A stretch of DNA of 39,033 nucleotides from Lachnospiraceae bacterium. GTDB lineage: Bacteria; Bacillota; Clostridia; Lachnospirales; Lachnospiraceae. The translations under genes were made by a program, and so were the position numbers. This document shows positions 1 to 8,240 of this stretch, piece after piece (positions within the stretch are counted from its first letter, which is position 1; the number at the start of each line of letters is the position of its first letter). The notes beneath the pieces were generated by a model that did not search any database, had not been told where the DNA came from, and worked only from the letters and a program-made list of their open reading frames with translations. The DNA lies in the NCBI GenBank assembly GCA_021205755.1, contig JAJPWX010000047.1, positions 1 to 39,033 of the forward strand. The letters are read 5' to 3'.

Positions 1-53
1 ATTTTATCCTTTTTGGTATGAATCTATAGTCCGGCGGATTGGGAAAGTTTTAA

Positions 54-761
54 TACATTGTAAATGATATTGCCGGGGTAAAAACAGATGTGGCTCTAAT
101 GGTAGAGGGAGAAGCAGTTCCGGCAAATGTCGAGGAGTATGCGGCTTCTTCTATGGAATTGCAGACAAAAAATGAAATATTTTCCGCCATGCTTGTTTAT
201 GGTTTTCTGAATTATGAAAATGGCTGTGTGAGTATTCCGAACAGAGAACTGATGGAGGAATTCAAAAACACCATCGTCAAAGAGGCATCCTATGATTACC
301 TGCGTGATTTCGAGAGAGAATCGAGACGAATCCTGGAGAGAACATTGGCACTGGATGCTGACGCGGTGGCAGAGGCACTTGGTTATATTCACGATTCCGA
401 ATCGCCCCACAAGATTTATCTGGATGAGTCAGAACTATCTTCTACAGTAAAGCTTGCTTATCTGGCTGCAAGGGGGCAGTATCGGATTGAGCAGGAGGAT
501 CAGGCGGATCAGGCGGGAAAGGGATATGTTGATTATATTTTTTATCCCAGAAACGGAAAAGATGACGGGCTGATCCTGGAATTAAAAGTAGACAGAACTC
601 CGGAAGCTGCGATTAAGCAGATCCGGGATAAGAATTATGCGCTGCGGTTTCAGGGCAGGATGGGAGAGAAGCTTTTGACTACAGGCAGGATTCTGGCTGT
701 GGGAATCAGCTGCCAGAAGGGTTCAAAGAAACACAGATGCAAGATCGAGGTTTTACAGTAG
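54..761 (+). pseudogene. C-terminal remnant of an AAA-ATPase-like / PD-(D/E)XK nuclease (DUF1703) protein
   Basis: The encoded 223 residues (from a GTG at 90) resemble the C-terminal part of the Lachnospiraceae AAA-ATPase-like proteins that end in a DUF1703 nuclease-fold domain. Recognisable are the segment around EYAASSMELQTKNEIFSAM, the stretch FLNYENGCVSIPNRELM, and the nuclease-like core GKGYVDYIFYP followed by LILELKVDRTPEAAIKQI, which carries the D and E-x-K positions. The roughly 300-residue N-terminal ATPase domain is missing. The same frame upstream still gives family-like residues (YIVNDIAGVKTDV), but it holds a TAA at 51-53 and a TAG at 27-29. I therefore read it as a decayed gene rather than a short intact one. 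The stop directly abuts cobU. An independently translated nuclease-domain protein cannot be excluded. Confidence 0.72.
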
Positions 762-1457
762 ATGAAAGGACAGAATAAGGATTCAACTTTCCATTTAGTG
801 ACTGGCGGCAGCGGCAGCGGAAAATCCGCATATGCGGAAGATTGTGTATCCAGACTTTTAGCCGATAGGTATGGTGAGGGAAAGGTATGCCCTGACTCAA
901 ACAGAGGAGCGGAGAAAAAGGCAAATGCTCACTGTGTGGCTTCGTTAAGATGCGTTTATATTGCTACCATGATCCCCTATGGAGAAGATGGAAAGCGAAG
1001 AGTGGAACGCCACAGGCGGCTTCGCAGGGAAAAGCATTTTGAGACGATTGAGTGCTATACCGGGCTGGAGTATTTATGGCTTGATACAGCATTGCATGAT
1101 ACGAGCAGGAAAGAAGCGACGGCTGCAGGCACAGTTTCGGGCGAAAGGAGGCCGGAAACTGAATATGTCGTATTGCTGGAATGTATGTCAAATCTGGTGG
1201 CAAATGAGGTGTTTGAGCCAAATGGAGCAGGAGATGGCACGGTCGAAGCGATCCTGCGCGGCATTGAATCGCTGCGGCGGCAGGCGCGCCATCTGATTGT
1301 GGTGACGAACGAGGTTTTTTCAGATGGCGTGTCATATGATGCGGAAACGATGCGGTATCTTTCTTATCTGGGTGCGGTGAATCAGGCCATGGCTGCGCAG
1401 GCGGATATGGTTACTGAAGTGGTGTACGGGATCCCAGTGACGGTGAAAGCAGGCTAA
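762..1457 (+). CDS. cobU: Bifunctional adenosylcobinamide kinase / adenosylcobinamide-phosphate guanylyltransferase
   Basis: CobU phosphorylates adenosylcobinamide and then transfers GMP to it, giving adenosylcobinamide-GDP, a cytosolic step of cobalamin nucleotide-loop assembly and salvage. The 231-residue product has the P-loop GGSGSGKS at residues 15-22, the YIATM strand at 66-70, and a basic RVERHRRLR segment whose His84 aligns with the guanylylated histidine of the family. It also has LLECMSNLVANEVF near 138-151 and VVTNEVFSDG near 180-189, the usual late motifs. An extra stretch of about 25 residues (35-62) lies between the P-loop and the second motif. The ATG follows the previous stop with no gap, and cobS lies 19 bases downstream, so the two are probably co-transcribed. 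No cobalamin riboswitch is visible upstream. Confidence 0.93.
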   Translation: MKGQNKDSTFHLVTGGSGSGKSAYAEDCVSRLLADRYGEGKVCPDSNRGAEKKANAHCVASLRCVYIATMIPYGEDGKRRVERHRRLRREKHFETIECYTGLEYLWLDTALHDTSRKEATAAGTVSGERRPETEYVVLLECMSNLVANEVFEPNGAGDGTVEAILRGIESLRRQARHLIVVTNEVFSDGVSYDAETMRYLSYLGAVNQAMAAQADMVTEVVYGIPVTVKAG

Positions 1458-1476
1458 GTGAGGAGGGCCAGATGGC

Positions 1477-2250
1477 ATGCGAATTCTAAAAAGATGCTGG
1501 AGCAGCCTGAATATTGCGTTTTCCATGTATTCGAAGCTTCCGGCGGCGCAGTGTGACTGGTCGGAAGAAAATATGAAATATGTCATGTGTTTCTTCCCGT
1601 GGATTGGAGGGATCATCGGGTTGCTCTGTTTCGGCTGGGACAGGCTCGCTTCGTATCTGGGAATTCGTGACGCGCTTCGGAACGTGATTCTGATGGCGAT
1701 CCCGGTGGCGGTGACTGGCGGCATTCATCTGGATGGATTTTTGGATACGTCCGATGCCATGAGCTCCTGGCGACCGATGGAAAAACGACTGGAAATACTG
1801 AAGGATTCTCACGCGGGGGCCTTTGCCATTATCTGCGGGATTGTATATTTTTTCCTGCTCTATGGAGTGCTGGATTCTGTGCGGGGGGATTTGGTCTGTG
1901 TGTATGCCGGCTGCTTTGTGGTATCCCGCTCGCTGAGCGCGTTTTCGGTCGTCACATTTCCGAAGGCTTCGACAAAGGGTACCGTCGCCGGTTTTTCAAA
2001 AAACGCGCAGACAAGGGTGATACAGGTCACTTGCGTGTGCTATATTCTGCTTGTGGGACTGATTATGTTTTTGCTGCAGCCGGTTTATGCGGCGGCGGCG
2101 CTCCTGGGAGCTGCGGGGACTTTCGCGTGGTATTATCATCGGGCGATGAAATATTTCGGCGGAATCAATGGAGATCTGGCGGGGTATTTTCTGACCGTGT
2201 GTGAACTTGTGATGCCGTTTCTGATGGTGATTGTGTCTTATTTTATTTAG
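1477..2250 (+). CDS. cobS: Adenosylcobinamide-GDP ribazoletransferase (cobalamin synthase)
   Basis: CobS joins adenosylcobinamide-GDP to alpha-ribazole (or its phosphate) at the membrane, completing the coenzyme B12 nucleotide loop. The 257-residue hydrophobic protein contains the family signatures GGIHLDGFLDTSDAM at 81-95, DSHAGAFA at 110-117 and FGGINGDLAGYF near the C-terminus. The length is normal. Several membrane segments are evident, including 66-82, 113-131 and the final 20 residues. The ATG at 1477 has AGGAGG at 1461-1466. A nearer upstream ATG at 1472 opens only a five-codon frame and is not used. It directly follows cobU. The alpha-ribazole genes cobT and cobC are not in the window. 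Confidence 0.95.
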   Translation: MRILKRCWSSLNIAFSMYSKLPAAQCDWSEENMKYVMCFFPWIGGIIGLLCFGWDRLASYLGIRDALRNVILMAIPVAVTGGIHLDGFLDTSDAMSSWRPMEKRLEILKDSHAGAFAIICGIVYFFLLYGVLDSVRGDLVCVYAGCFVVSRSLSAFSVVTFPKASTKGTVAGFSKNAQTRVIQVTCVCYILLVGLIMFLLQPVYAAAALLGAAGTFAWYYHRAMKYFGGINGDLAGYFLTVCELVMPFLMVIVSYFI

Positions 2251-2339
2251 TGCTGTTTTCAACGCAGGCCGCCGGTATCTGGGTGGTAATGCGGATGAGT
2301 ATAATGAAAAAATGGAGAAGAGGGAAGGAGAAAAAGGCT

Positions 2340-4343
2340 ATGATAATCTACGTGAACGAAAAAGCAGGCCATGATGGCAATGGAACGAAGCAGATGCCCT
2401 TTAAGCGCATCAATGAGGCCGCGAGGATCGCCCAGCCCGGAGATGAGGTTGTGGTGGCGCCCGGCGTATACCGGGAATATGTGGACCCGGTTCATGCAGG
2501 TACGGAGGACGCGCGCATTACCTATCGCAGCGCCGAACCGTTGGGCGCGGTGATTACCGGTGCGGAGCTGCTGACCGGCTGGGAAGCATATGAAGGAACG
2601 GTCTGGAAAGCACGCGTAAAAAACAGCGTATTCGGTGCGTATAACCCGTATACGACCCATGTTTACGGCGACTGGTATTTTGCGAAAGCTGACAAGCATA
2701 CGGGCTGTGTTTATTTAAACGGTAAGGCCATGTATGAAGCGACATCCCTTGAGGAGTGTGTAAAGGGCGAGGTCTATGAATGCAGCTGGGTGCCGGAGGA
2801 ATCGATTTATAAATGGTATACTGAGCAGGACGGGGAAACGGATGAGACGATTCTTTTCGCGAACTTTCAGGGAAAGAATCCGAACGAGGAAACGATCGAG
2901 ATCAATGTTCGCCGGGAGTGTTTTATGCCGTCGAAAACCGGGGTTGGCTACATCACAGTCAGTGGGTTTCGGATCAATAAAGCCGCTACCACCTGGGCGC
3001 CGCCTGCCGCGTATCAGGATGGAATGATCGGACCGCACTGGAGCAAGGGCTGGATCATCGAAGACTGCGAGATTTCTGACAGTAAGTGCGCGGGCATCTC
3101 TCTGGGTAAATATCTGGACCCGGAAAATGACCATTATTTTACTTATAAGCAGGTGAAAAGCCCGACCCAGATGGAGCGGGACGCGGTCTGCCGCGGACAG
3201 TACCATGGCTGGCTGAAGGAAAAGGTCGGCAGCCATATCATCCGCCGCAATAATATCCACCACTGCGAGCAGGGCGGTATTATTGGCCGTATGGGCGGCG
3301 TATTCAGTATTATTGAAGACAATCACATTCACCATATTAATAACATGATGGAACAGGGCGGGGCGGAGATCGCCGGAATTAAGATGCACGCTGCGATTGA
3401 TGTCATTATGCGCCGCAACCACATCCATCACTGCACGATGGGAATCTGGTGTGACTGGGAGGCACAGGGAACCCGCCTGACACAGAACCTGCTGCATGAC
3501 AACCAGCGTCCGCCGTTTGCGAAGAGCCTGAAAGGCGGCATGATGTCCCAGGATATTTTTGTCGAGGTAGGGCATGGGCCGACTTTGATTGATAACAACA
3601 TCCTGCTTTCTGTCGCATCCCTGCGCTTCGCGACCCAGGGTGTTGCCCTGGTGCATAATCTGATCTGCGGGGCATTGACCTGCGTGGGAGATGGCACAGG
3701 CTGGCGCTACACGCCGTACCACATTCCGCACCGCACAGAAGTCATGGGCTTCATGACGATTCTTCACGGCGACGATCGTTTCTATAATAATATATTCGTA
3801 CAGAAATGGCCGGCGGAGGATGTGATTACCCGGCATGATTCGGATGACGGATTTGACAGCGAAAACCGCGCGGCCGGCACCTGGATGTTTGAGGAATATC
3901 CGACATATGAGGAATGGATTGCGCAGTTTGACTTTACCAAACCCGCGGATATGGCAAAATGCGAACCGGCTCATTTTGGTCATCTGCCGGTGTGGTCAGA
4001 GGGGAATGTGTATCTTGGCGGGGCAAAGGCCAGCCGTCATGAGAAAGACGGTCTGATCGTCGCGAATGACCGCGATGATATCCGTGTGGAGCTCGTGGAG
4101 AAGGACGGGGAACTTTACCTGGATACCAATCTTTATGAAATGCTGGACGGCTTTACGGGAAGAATGGTTCACACCGATGTGCTCGGCAAAGCGTTTGAGC
4201 CGGAGCAGAAATACGAAAATCCGGATGGAACGCCGATCACCTTTGAATCTGACTATCTGGGAGAGCACCGGGGCGTCGAGGTACTGCCGGGACCGTTTGC
4301 GAGCACAGATGACGCGAAGCGGGCGATCTGCAACGCGAAATAG
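2340..4343 (+). CDS. GH120-family beta-xylosidase, right-handed parallel beta-helix, cytoplasmic
   Basis: The product is very similar along its length to glycoside hydrolase family 120, whose founder is the Thermoanaerobacterium beta-xylosidase XylC. These enzymes release xylose from xylo-oligosaccharides with retention of configuration. Shared segments include INVRREC-F, WSKGWIIEDCEI, EIAGIKMHAAIDV and DWEAQGTR. By analogy with XylC the nucleophile is Asp372 in WCDWEAQG and the acid/base is Glu409 in FVEVGHGP. The pair is 37 residues apart, against about 23 as I recall for XylC, because of a short insertion (RPPFAKSLKGGMM). There is no signal peptide, so it should act on imported oligosaccharides. 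I place the start at ATG 2340, which has GGAG at 2327-2330 and begins the conserved MIIYVNEKAG. The 30 codons of open frame upstream overlap cobS and look non-coding. It converges on an AraC regulator gene. Confidence 0.88.
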   Translation: MIIYVNEKAGHDGNGTKQMPFKRINEAARIAQPGDEVVVAPGVYREYVDPVHAGTEDARITYRSAEPLGAVITGAELLTGWEAYEGTVWKARVKNSVFGAYNPYTTHVYGDWYFAKADKHTGCVYLNGKAMYEATSLEECVKGEVYECSWVPEESIYKWYTEQDGETDETILFANFQGKNPNEETIEINVRRECFMPSKTGVGYITVSGFRINKAATTWAPPAAYQDGMIGPHWSKGWIIEDCEISDSKCAGISLGKYLDPENDHYFTYKQVKSPTQMERDAVCRGQYHGWLKEKVGSHIIRRNNIHHCEQGGIIGRMGGVFSIIEDNHIHHINNMMEQGGAEIAGIKMHAAIDVIMRRNHIHHCTMGIWCDWEAQGTRLTQNLLHDNQRPPFAKSLKGGMMSQDIFVEVGHGPTLIDNNILLSVASLRFATQGVALVHNLICGALTCVGDGTGWRYTPYHIPHRTEVMGFMTILHGDDRFYNNIFVQKWPAEDVITRHDSDDGFDSENRAAGTWMFEEYPTYEEWIAQFDFTKPADMAKCEPAHFGHLPVWSEGNVYLGGAKASRHEKDGLIVANDRDDIRVELVEKDGELYLDTNLYEMLDGFTGRMVHTDVLGKAFEPEQKYENPDGTPITFESDYLGEHRGVEVLPGPFASTDDAKRAICNAK

Positions 4344-4388
4344 GTACCATCAACAGCATGCATGTATAGCAACTGGCAATACCGTTTC

Positions 4389-5249
4389 TCAGGAGCGGTC
4401 AGCTGCTGCGGCTGCTTTCCGCTTTACGGCGGATGGCGTACATCCGTATATCCTTTTAAAGGTGCGGTTAAACAGCTTCTGGTTGGTAAAACCATTTTGC
4501 TCCATGATCTCCGCAACTGACAGATCCGTATTTTCCAGATCTTGATAGATATGGGCGGCACGGACTTCATTCACATACTGTAAAAAAGACATTCCCATTG
4601 CCTTTTTGAAAAAACGGCAGAAATATTCCTTGCTGAAACCGAGCTGGTCGGCTGCTTCCTGTAAGCTGACCGGCTCTTTATAATGCGCGATCACATAGCT
4701 GATGGCTGTGCGAATCCGTTCCGCGTTCCGCAGACTGGCATTTTCCGGCAGCGTACTCTGCGGACGGGAAAAGTGCTGGATCAGCCGCGCGAAAATCTGC
4801 AGCACATACCCTTCCGTTTCCATAGCAAGCGTTACCGGATTCCGGATATAGGCCTTTGTCAGATCCTGCAGAAGCATACAGGTATCCAGATAATCCTGAA
4901 AATTGTCATCTCTGACGTCCTCCGGAGTGCAGCGGAACTGATACAGCTCCAGCCCCGGAACATATTTTTCCATATAGGATTTGGAAATATGAATACAGAC
5001 AAACATCGAAGTTGGATCATGGGAAAAGGTGCTGTGTACCTGGCGCGCGTCCACCACAATCATATGCTTGGGGTGGAGCTGATATTTTTTCCCGTCTATG
5101 GTAATGTCGCTTTCTCCATTCAGATGAAAGAGAATCTCCAGCTCTTCGTGCCAGTGGGGCGGATGATAACCGCCTGGCGCTGTCACATAGGTGATGCGGA
5201 AACCGGATGTCAGGGGTTTCCGGAAGGATTCATAATAGGGTGCAGGCAT
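4389..5249 (-). CDS. AraC-family transcriptional regulator with N-terminal cupin domain
   Basis: The 286-residue protein has a cupin-like ligand-binding domain at about 15-110, with HPPHWHEELEILFHLNGES as its first conserved strand pair. A two-helix-turn-helix AraC domain lies at about 180-280, including AADQLGFSKEYFCRFFKKAMG and the second helix region ending in GCTPSAVKRK. Such proteins usually activate sugar-use genes when a mono- or oligosaccharide binds the cupin. It converges on the GH120 xylosidase gene with 45 bases between stops, so xylo-oligosaccharide control is an inference from position only. The ATG has AGGAG on the minus strand about eight bases upstream, and a consensus promoter lies at 5381-5409. 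Confidence 0.9.
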   Translation of the reverse strand: MPAPYYESFRKPLTSGFRITYVTAPGGYHPPHWHEELEILFHLNGESDITIDGKKYQLHPKHMIVVDARQVHSTFSHDPTSMFVCIHISKSYMEKYVPGLELYQFRCTPEDVRDDNFQDYLDTCMLLQDLTKAYIRNPVTLAMETEGYVLQIFARLIQHFSRPQSTLPENASLRNAERIRTAISYVIAHYKEPVSLQEAADQLGFSKEYFCRFFKKAMGMSFLQYVNEVRAAHIYQDLENTDLSVAEIMEQNGFTNQKLFNRTFKRIYGCTPSAVKRKAAAAADRS

Positions 5250-5380
5250 TTTGTTGTCTCCTTTCTGGTGAGAAGGTTTATTCTGCTTCTATTACGATTT
5301 AAACTTTCGCCCGGCTGGGGCCGTAGAAGGAAAAATAGAAAAAGCAGAGTCGTATGTTATCCGAGGAATTCGGTGCGGAT

Positions 5381-5409
5381 ATTATAGTGTCAGATAGGGA
5401 AAATGTCAA
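5381..5409 (-). promoter_or_regulatory. Consensus sigma-A promoter for the AraC regulator gene
   Basis: On the minus strand a perfect -35 TTGACA (plus positions 5404-5409) and a perfect -10 TATAAT (5381-5386) are separated by 17 bases. Transcription would begin near 5374 and give a leader of about 125 bases before the regulator start at 5249. No other minus-strand gene lies between. Confidence 0.8.
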
Positions 5410-5525
5410 TATCGACTTAAAACAAATCAATATCAAACCTGTTGCAGGGGACGAAAACATAGTATTATCAGCAGCGTAACGAAGCAAAAGAAACAATCGT
5501 TATGTTTGAAAGAGAGGTATTAATT

Positions 5526-5651
5526 ATGAGAAAATTTGTAGAATATTTCAAGCAGAATCAGGTAGAAATCGCGATGGCGCTGTACTCAATGAATATGGGA
5601 GTGAACTCCTTTCAGTGGTTTGAAATGACCCGTGTGCTGGCAGAGAGATAA
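5526..5651 (+). CDS. Small 41-residue protein, unknown function
   Basis: This short ORF encodes 41 residues beginning MRKFVEYFKQNQVEIAMAL and ending RVLAER. It has a plausible ribosome binding site, GAGAGG at 5512-5517, eight bases before the ATG, and is followed 30 bases later by its own rho-independent terminator. The composition looks like a short amphipathic helical protein with several aromatic and methionine residues; there is no signal peptide, cysteine pair or obvious membrane span. I do not recognise the family. A single-gene transcription unit with start site and terminator argues that it is real. An in-frame ATG at 5502 exists but overlaps the binding site. It sits between a divergent AraC gene and the esterase gene. 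Confidence 0.6.
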   Translation: MRKFVEYFKQNQVEIAMALYSMNMGVNSFQWFEMTRVLAER

Positions 5652-5680
5652 AACAGAAATTACCGGATAAAAGAATGAAA

Positions 5681-5720
5681 GAAGGCTTTCGATTCATGCT
5701 TGTGGGTCGGAAGCCTTTTT
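5681..5720 (+). terminator. Rho-independent terminator after the 41-codon ORF
   Basis: AAGGCTTTCGA at 5682-5692 pairs with TCGGAAGCCTT at 5706-5716, with one G-T wobble, and the stem runs into a T tract ending at 5720. Confidence 0.85.
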
Positions 5721-5722
5721 AA

Positions 5723-5804
5723 TGCGCAGGGGCGCACATGGAAGTTTTCCAGCTGACGCTGGATGCGCCCCGCGCGGCGAGTAGGGAGAAAATCTCCCTA
5801 CTCG
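5723..5804. repeat. Structured palindromic element: junction-like fold plus 12-bp hairpin
   Basis: GGGGCGCA (5729-5736) and TGCGCCCC (5764-5771) form a perfect 8-bp outer stem. It encloses two small hairpins, GGAA/TTCC near 5741-5750 and CCAGC/GCTGG at 5749-5753 and 5758-5762; the two slightly overlap, so they may be alternatives. Immediately after comes CGAGTAGGGAGA (5778-5789), loop AAA, TCTCCCTACTCG (5793-5804), a perfect 12-bp hairpin. No T tract follows, so this is not an ordinary terminator. It lies between a terminator and the esterase ribosome binding site. It could be a dispersed palindromic repeat or a structured 5' leader; the sequence alone does not decide. Confidence 0.6.
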
Positions 5805-5885
5805 ATTCCAATAGGAAAAAACAGGAAGACAGAACCGTTTAATGATGTTAAAATGAAAAAAATGAATGAGATGGAGGTATATCAT

Positions 5886-6719
5886 ATGGCACTGATTCAG
5901 GTCAATTTTATTTCACAATCTCTGATGCGGACGGTTCCGATTCAGGTGATTCTGCCGGTGGACAAGATTAGATTCCCAGGGATGCCCGAACGGGAAGAGA
6001 AACCATTCAAAACGCTTTATCTGCTGCATGGGATCTTTGGCAATTACACGGATTGGGTGAGCGGAACGAATATCCAGCGCTGGGCAGAGGAGAAAAATCT
6101 TGCGGTGGTGATGCCGTCCGGGGAGAATGGCTTCTACGTAGACCGTGCGGAGGAACACAATTATTATGGAGAATTCATCGGCAAGGAGCTGGTTGAGATC
6201 ACGCGGAAGATGTTTCCGCTCTCAAGGAAGCGTGAGGATACCTTTATCGCCGGACTGTCTATGGGCGGATACGGCGCGCTGCGTAACGGTTTGAAATACC
6301 ACGAGACCTTTGGCTGTATTGCAGGACTTTCCAGTGCAATGATTGCTGAGGGGATCGAGAAGCGTACCGATGATGTACCCTTTTTTATAGAAAGCAGAAC
6401 GTACGCAGAGAGTCTCTTCGGGAATCTGGATGAGATGGTCAAGAGTGACAAAAATCCTGCCTGGCTGGCGAAGAAGCTGGCGAAGGAGGGTGCGGATATT
6501 CCGGCGCTTTATCTCACCTGCGGGACGAGCGATTCCCTGTTGGAGCCGAATCGGGCGTTTGTGAAGCTGCTGGAGAGTCTGAATATCCCGGTGACCTACG
6601 TAGAGGGAGAAGGCGCTCACGAGTGGGACTTCTGGAACCGCTCGATTAAGATGGTGCTGGATTGGCTGCCGCTTGAAGAAGACAATCTGGGAATAAATAG
6701 TGGTAATGTAGGAAATTAA
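5886..6719 (+). CDS. Alpha/beta-hydrolase serine esterase, esterase D / tributyrin esterase type
   Basis: The 277-residue cytoplasmic protein belongs to the putative esterase (esterase D) family, which hydrolyses short-chain esters such as tributyrin or acetyl esters on sugars. It shows YLLHGIFGNYTDW as the oxyanion region, GLSMGGYGA with nucleophile Ser125, CGTSDSLLEPN with Asp216, and GAHEWDFW with His245, a complete catalytic triad. I chose ATG 5886 because GGAGG at 5873-5877 is eight bases upstream and MALIQVNF begins the conserved first strand. The open frame extending back to 5763 runs through the palindromic element and is not believable as protein. It is followed closely by an aminopeptidase gene and may share its transcript. 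Confidence 0.92.
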   Translation: MALIQVNFISQSLMRTVPIQVILPVDKIRFPGMPEREEKPFKTLYLLHGIFGNYTDWVSGTNIQRWAEEKNLAVVMPSGENGFYVDRAEEHNYYGEFIGKELVEITRKMFPLSRKREDTFIAGLSMGGYGALRNGLKYHETFGCIAGLSSAMIAEGIEKRTDDVPFFIESRTYAESLFGNLDEMVKSDKNPAWLAKKLAKEGADIPALYLTCGTSDSLLEPNRAFVKLLESLNIPVTYVEGEGAHEWDFWNRSIKMVLDWLPLEEDNLGINSGNVGN

Positions 6720-6762
6720 CTTGAAAAATTTGCCGGATGAGGCAGCACAGGGAGGGATTACG

Positions 6763-8097
6763 ATGTACAGAGAAGTTGCGCAGAAACTGCTTTCCTTTAT
6801 AAAAAGTTCGCCGACGTCATTCCACGCCGTTTGGAATACCAGCGGTATACTGGAGGAGGAAGGGTTTGAGAGACTGAAAGAAGGCTCTGCCTGGAACATA
6901 AGACCGGGCGGAAGGTATTATGTGACAAGAAATGGCTCCAGTATTCTGGCATTTAAAACAGGGACGCAGATGGAGAACTACAGTTTCCATATTACGGCAT
7001 CCCACAGCGATTCACCGACCTTTAAATTAAAAGAAAATGCACAGATTGATGTCAGAGGAAAATATACGGTTCTGAACACAGAAGGCTATGGGGGAATGCT
7101 TTGCTCCACCTGGTTTGACAGACCACTTTCTCTGGCCGGGAGAGTGATCGTAAAGGAAGGGAACAGTCTTGCATCCAGACTCCTGGATATTGACCGGGAT
7201 CTTCTGATGATTCCGAGTCTGGCCATCCATATGAACCGGGAAGTGAATGAAAAACAGTCGCTGAATAAACAGAAGGATATGCTGCCAGTCTACAGCGGGA
7301 GAAAAATGGATGCGGATGCGTTAAAGAACCTGGTGGCAGATGAACTTGAAGTGGAAGCGGAGCAGATATACGGGACAGATCTATACCTGTATAACCGGGC
7401 AGAGCCTTCCATCTGGGGTGCGGAGGAGGAATTTATCTCCAGCCCGCGGCTGGATGATCTGGAGTGCGCGTATGCTTCTTTGCAGGGATTTTTACGAGGA
7501 GAAAACAGCGAGACCGTCCGTGTGTATGCTTGCTTTGACAATGAAGAGGTGGGGTCGCAAACAAAGCAGGGGGCTGCCTCTACCTTTCTTAGTGATGTGC
7601 TGACCCGCATCAACGCCGCACTGGGAAAAACGCCGGAAGACTTGTCGAGAGCGCTTGCCTCCAGCTTTATGTTAAGCTGCGATAACGCCCATGCCGTTCA
7701 TCCGAATTACCCGGAAAAGACCGATGTGTGTAATTGCGTATATATGAATGAAGGGATTGTAGTCAAATCCCATGCCGGACAGAAATATACCTCAGATGCG
7801 GTGAGCATTGCCCTGTTTAAAATGATCTGTGAAAAGGCAGGCGTGCCGGTTCAGTTCTTTGCGAACCGTTCGGATATGAACGGCGGAAGCACCCTTGGGA
7901 ACATTGCCATGTCGCAGGTATCGGTGAATACCGTGGACATCGGACTTGCGCAGCTGGCGATGCACTCGTCATTTGAGACAGCAGGAGTGAAGGATGCGGC
8001 CTATCTGATCCGGGCAGCCGAGGCCTTTTACAAGAGCCATATCTGTGAGATGGATGCAGGAGTTTATGAGATAAAGGAAAGTTGCACAGGAAAATAA
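6763..8097 (+). CDS. apeB: M18-family aminopeptidase (aspartyl aminopeptidase type)
   Basis: This is a 444-residue cytosolic metallo-aminopeptidase of family M18, which removes N-terminal (often acidic) residues from peptides using two metal ions. The metal ligands and catalytic residues are readable: His81 and Asp83 in ASHSDSPTFKLK, Asp231 in SPRLDDLE, the Glu261-Glu262 pair in DNEEVGSQ, Asp307 in SCDNAHAVHPNY and His401 in MHSSFE. The length fits the family. I chose ATG 6763, with GGAGG at 6751-6755. The frame also opens with a TTG at 6721, but that start has no binding site and would add 14 atypical residues. The gene lies 43 bases after the esterase gene. Confidence 0.94.
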   Translation: MYREVAQKLLSFIKSSPTSFHAVWNTSGILEEEGFERLKEGSAWNIRPGGRYYVTRNGSSILAFKTGTQMENYSFHITASHSDSPTFKLKENAQIDVRGKYTVLNTEGYGGMLCSTWFDRPLSLAGRVIVKEGNSLASRLLDIDRDLLMIPSLAIHMNREVNEKQSLNKQKDMLPVYSGRKMDADALKNLVADELEVEAEQIYGTDLYLYNRAEPSIWGAEEEFISSPRLDDLECAYASLQGFLRGENSETVRVYACFDNEEVGSQTKQGAASTFLSDVLTRINAALGKTPEDLSRALASSFMLSCDNAHAVHPNYPEKTDVCNCVYMNEGIVVKSHAGQKYTSDAVSIALFKMICEKAGVPVQFFANRSDMNGGSTLGNIAMSQVSVNTVDIGLAQLAMHSSFETAGVKDAAYLIRAAEAFYKSHICEMDAGVYEIKESCTGK

Positions 8098-8240
8098 AAT
8101 GGTTTACTATGAATTTTCGTTATGATAATTTTTTGTAAATAAGGAATCAAAAATTCGAAGAGGGAACATGAAATTGTTGAAAAACTACAAACCAGTTGCG
8201 CTTGAAACCAATGAAAGAAAGAAATATTTACTATAATATA

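Noticed and set aside
2715-3983. 422-codon ORF antisense to the GH120 gene
   Set aside because: The plus strand matches a known family along its entire length; the antisense frame resembles nothing and has no start signals.
5763-5885. N-terminal extension of the esterase by 41 codons
   Set aside because: The extra codons run through the palindromic element and lack a ribosome binding site, whereas ATG 5886 has GGAGG at ideal spacing.
8168-8236. 22-codon ORF upstream of the thrE promoter
   Set aside because: It has a purine-rich sequence before its ATG but lies before the promoter, lacks recognisable features and is short enough to be chance.
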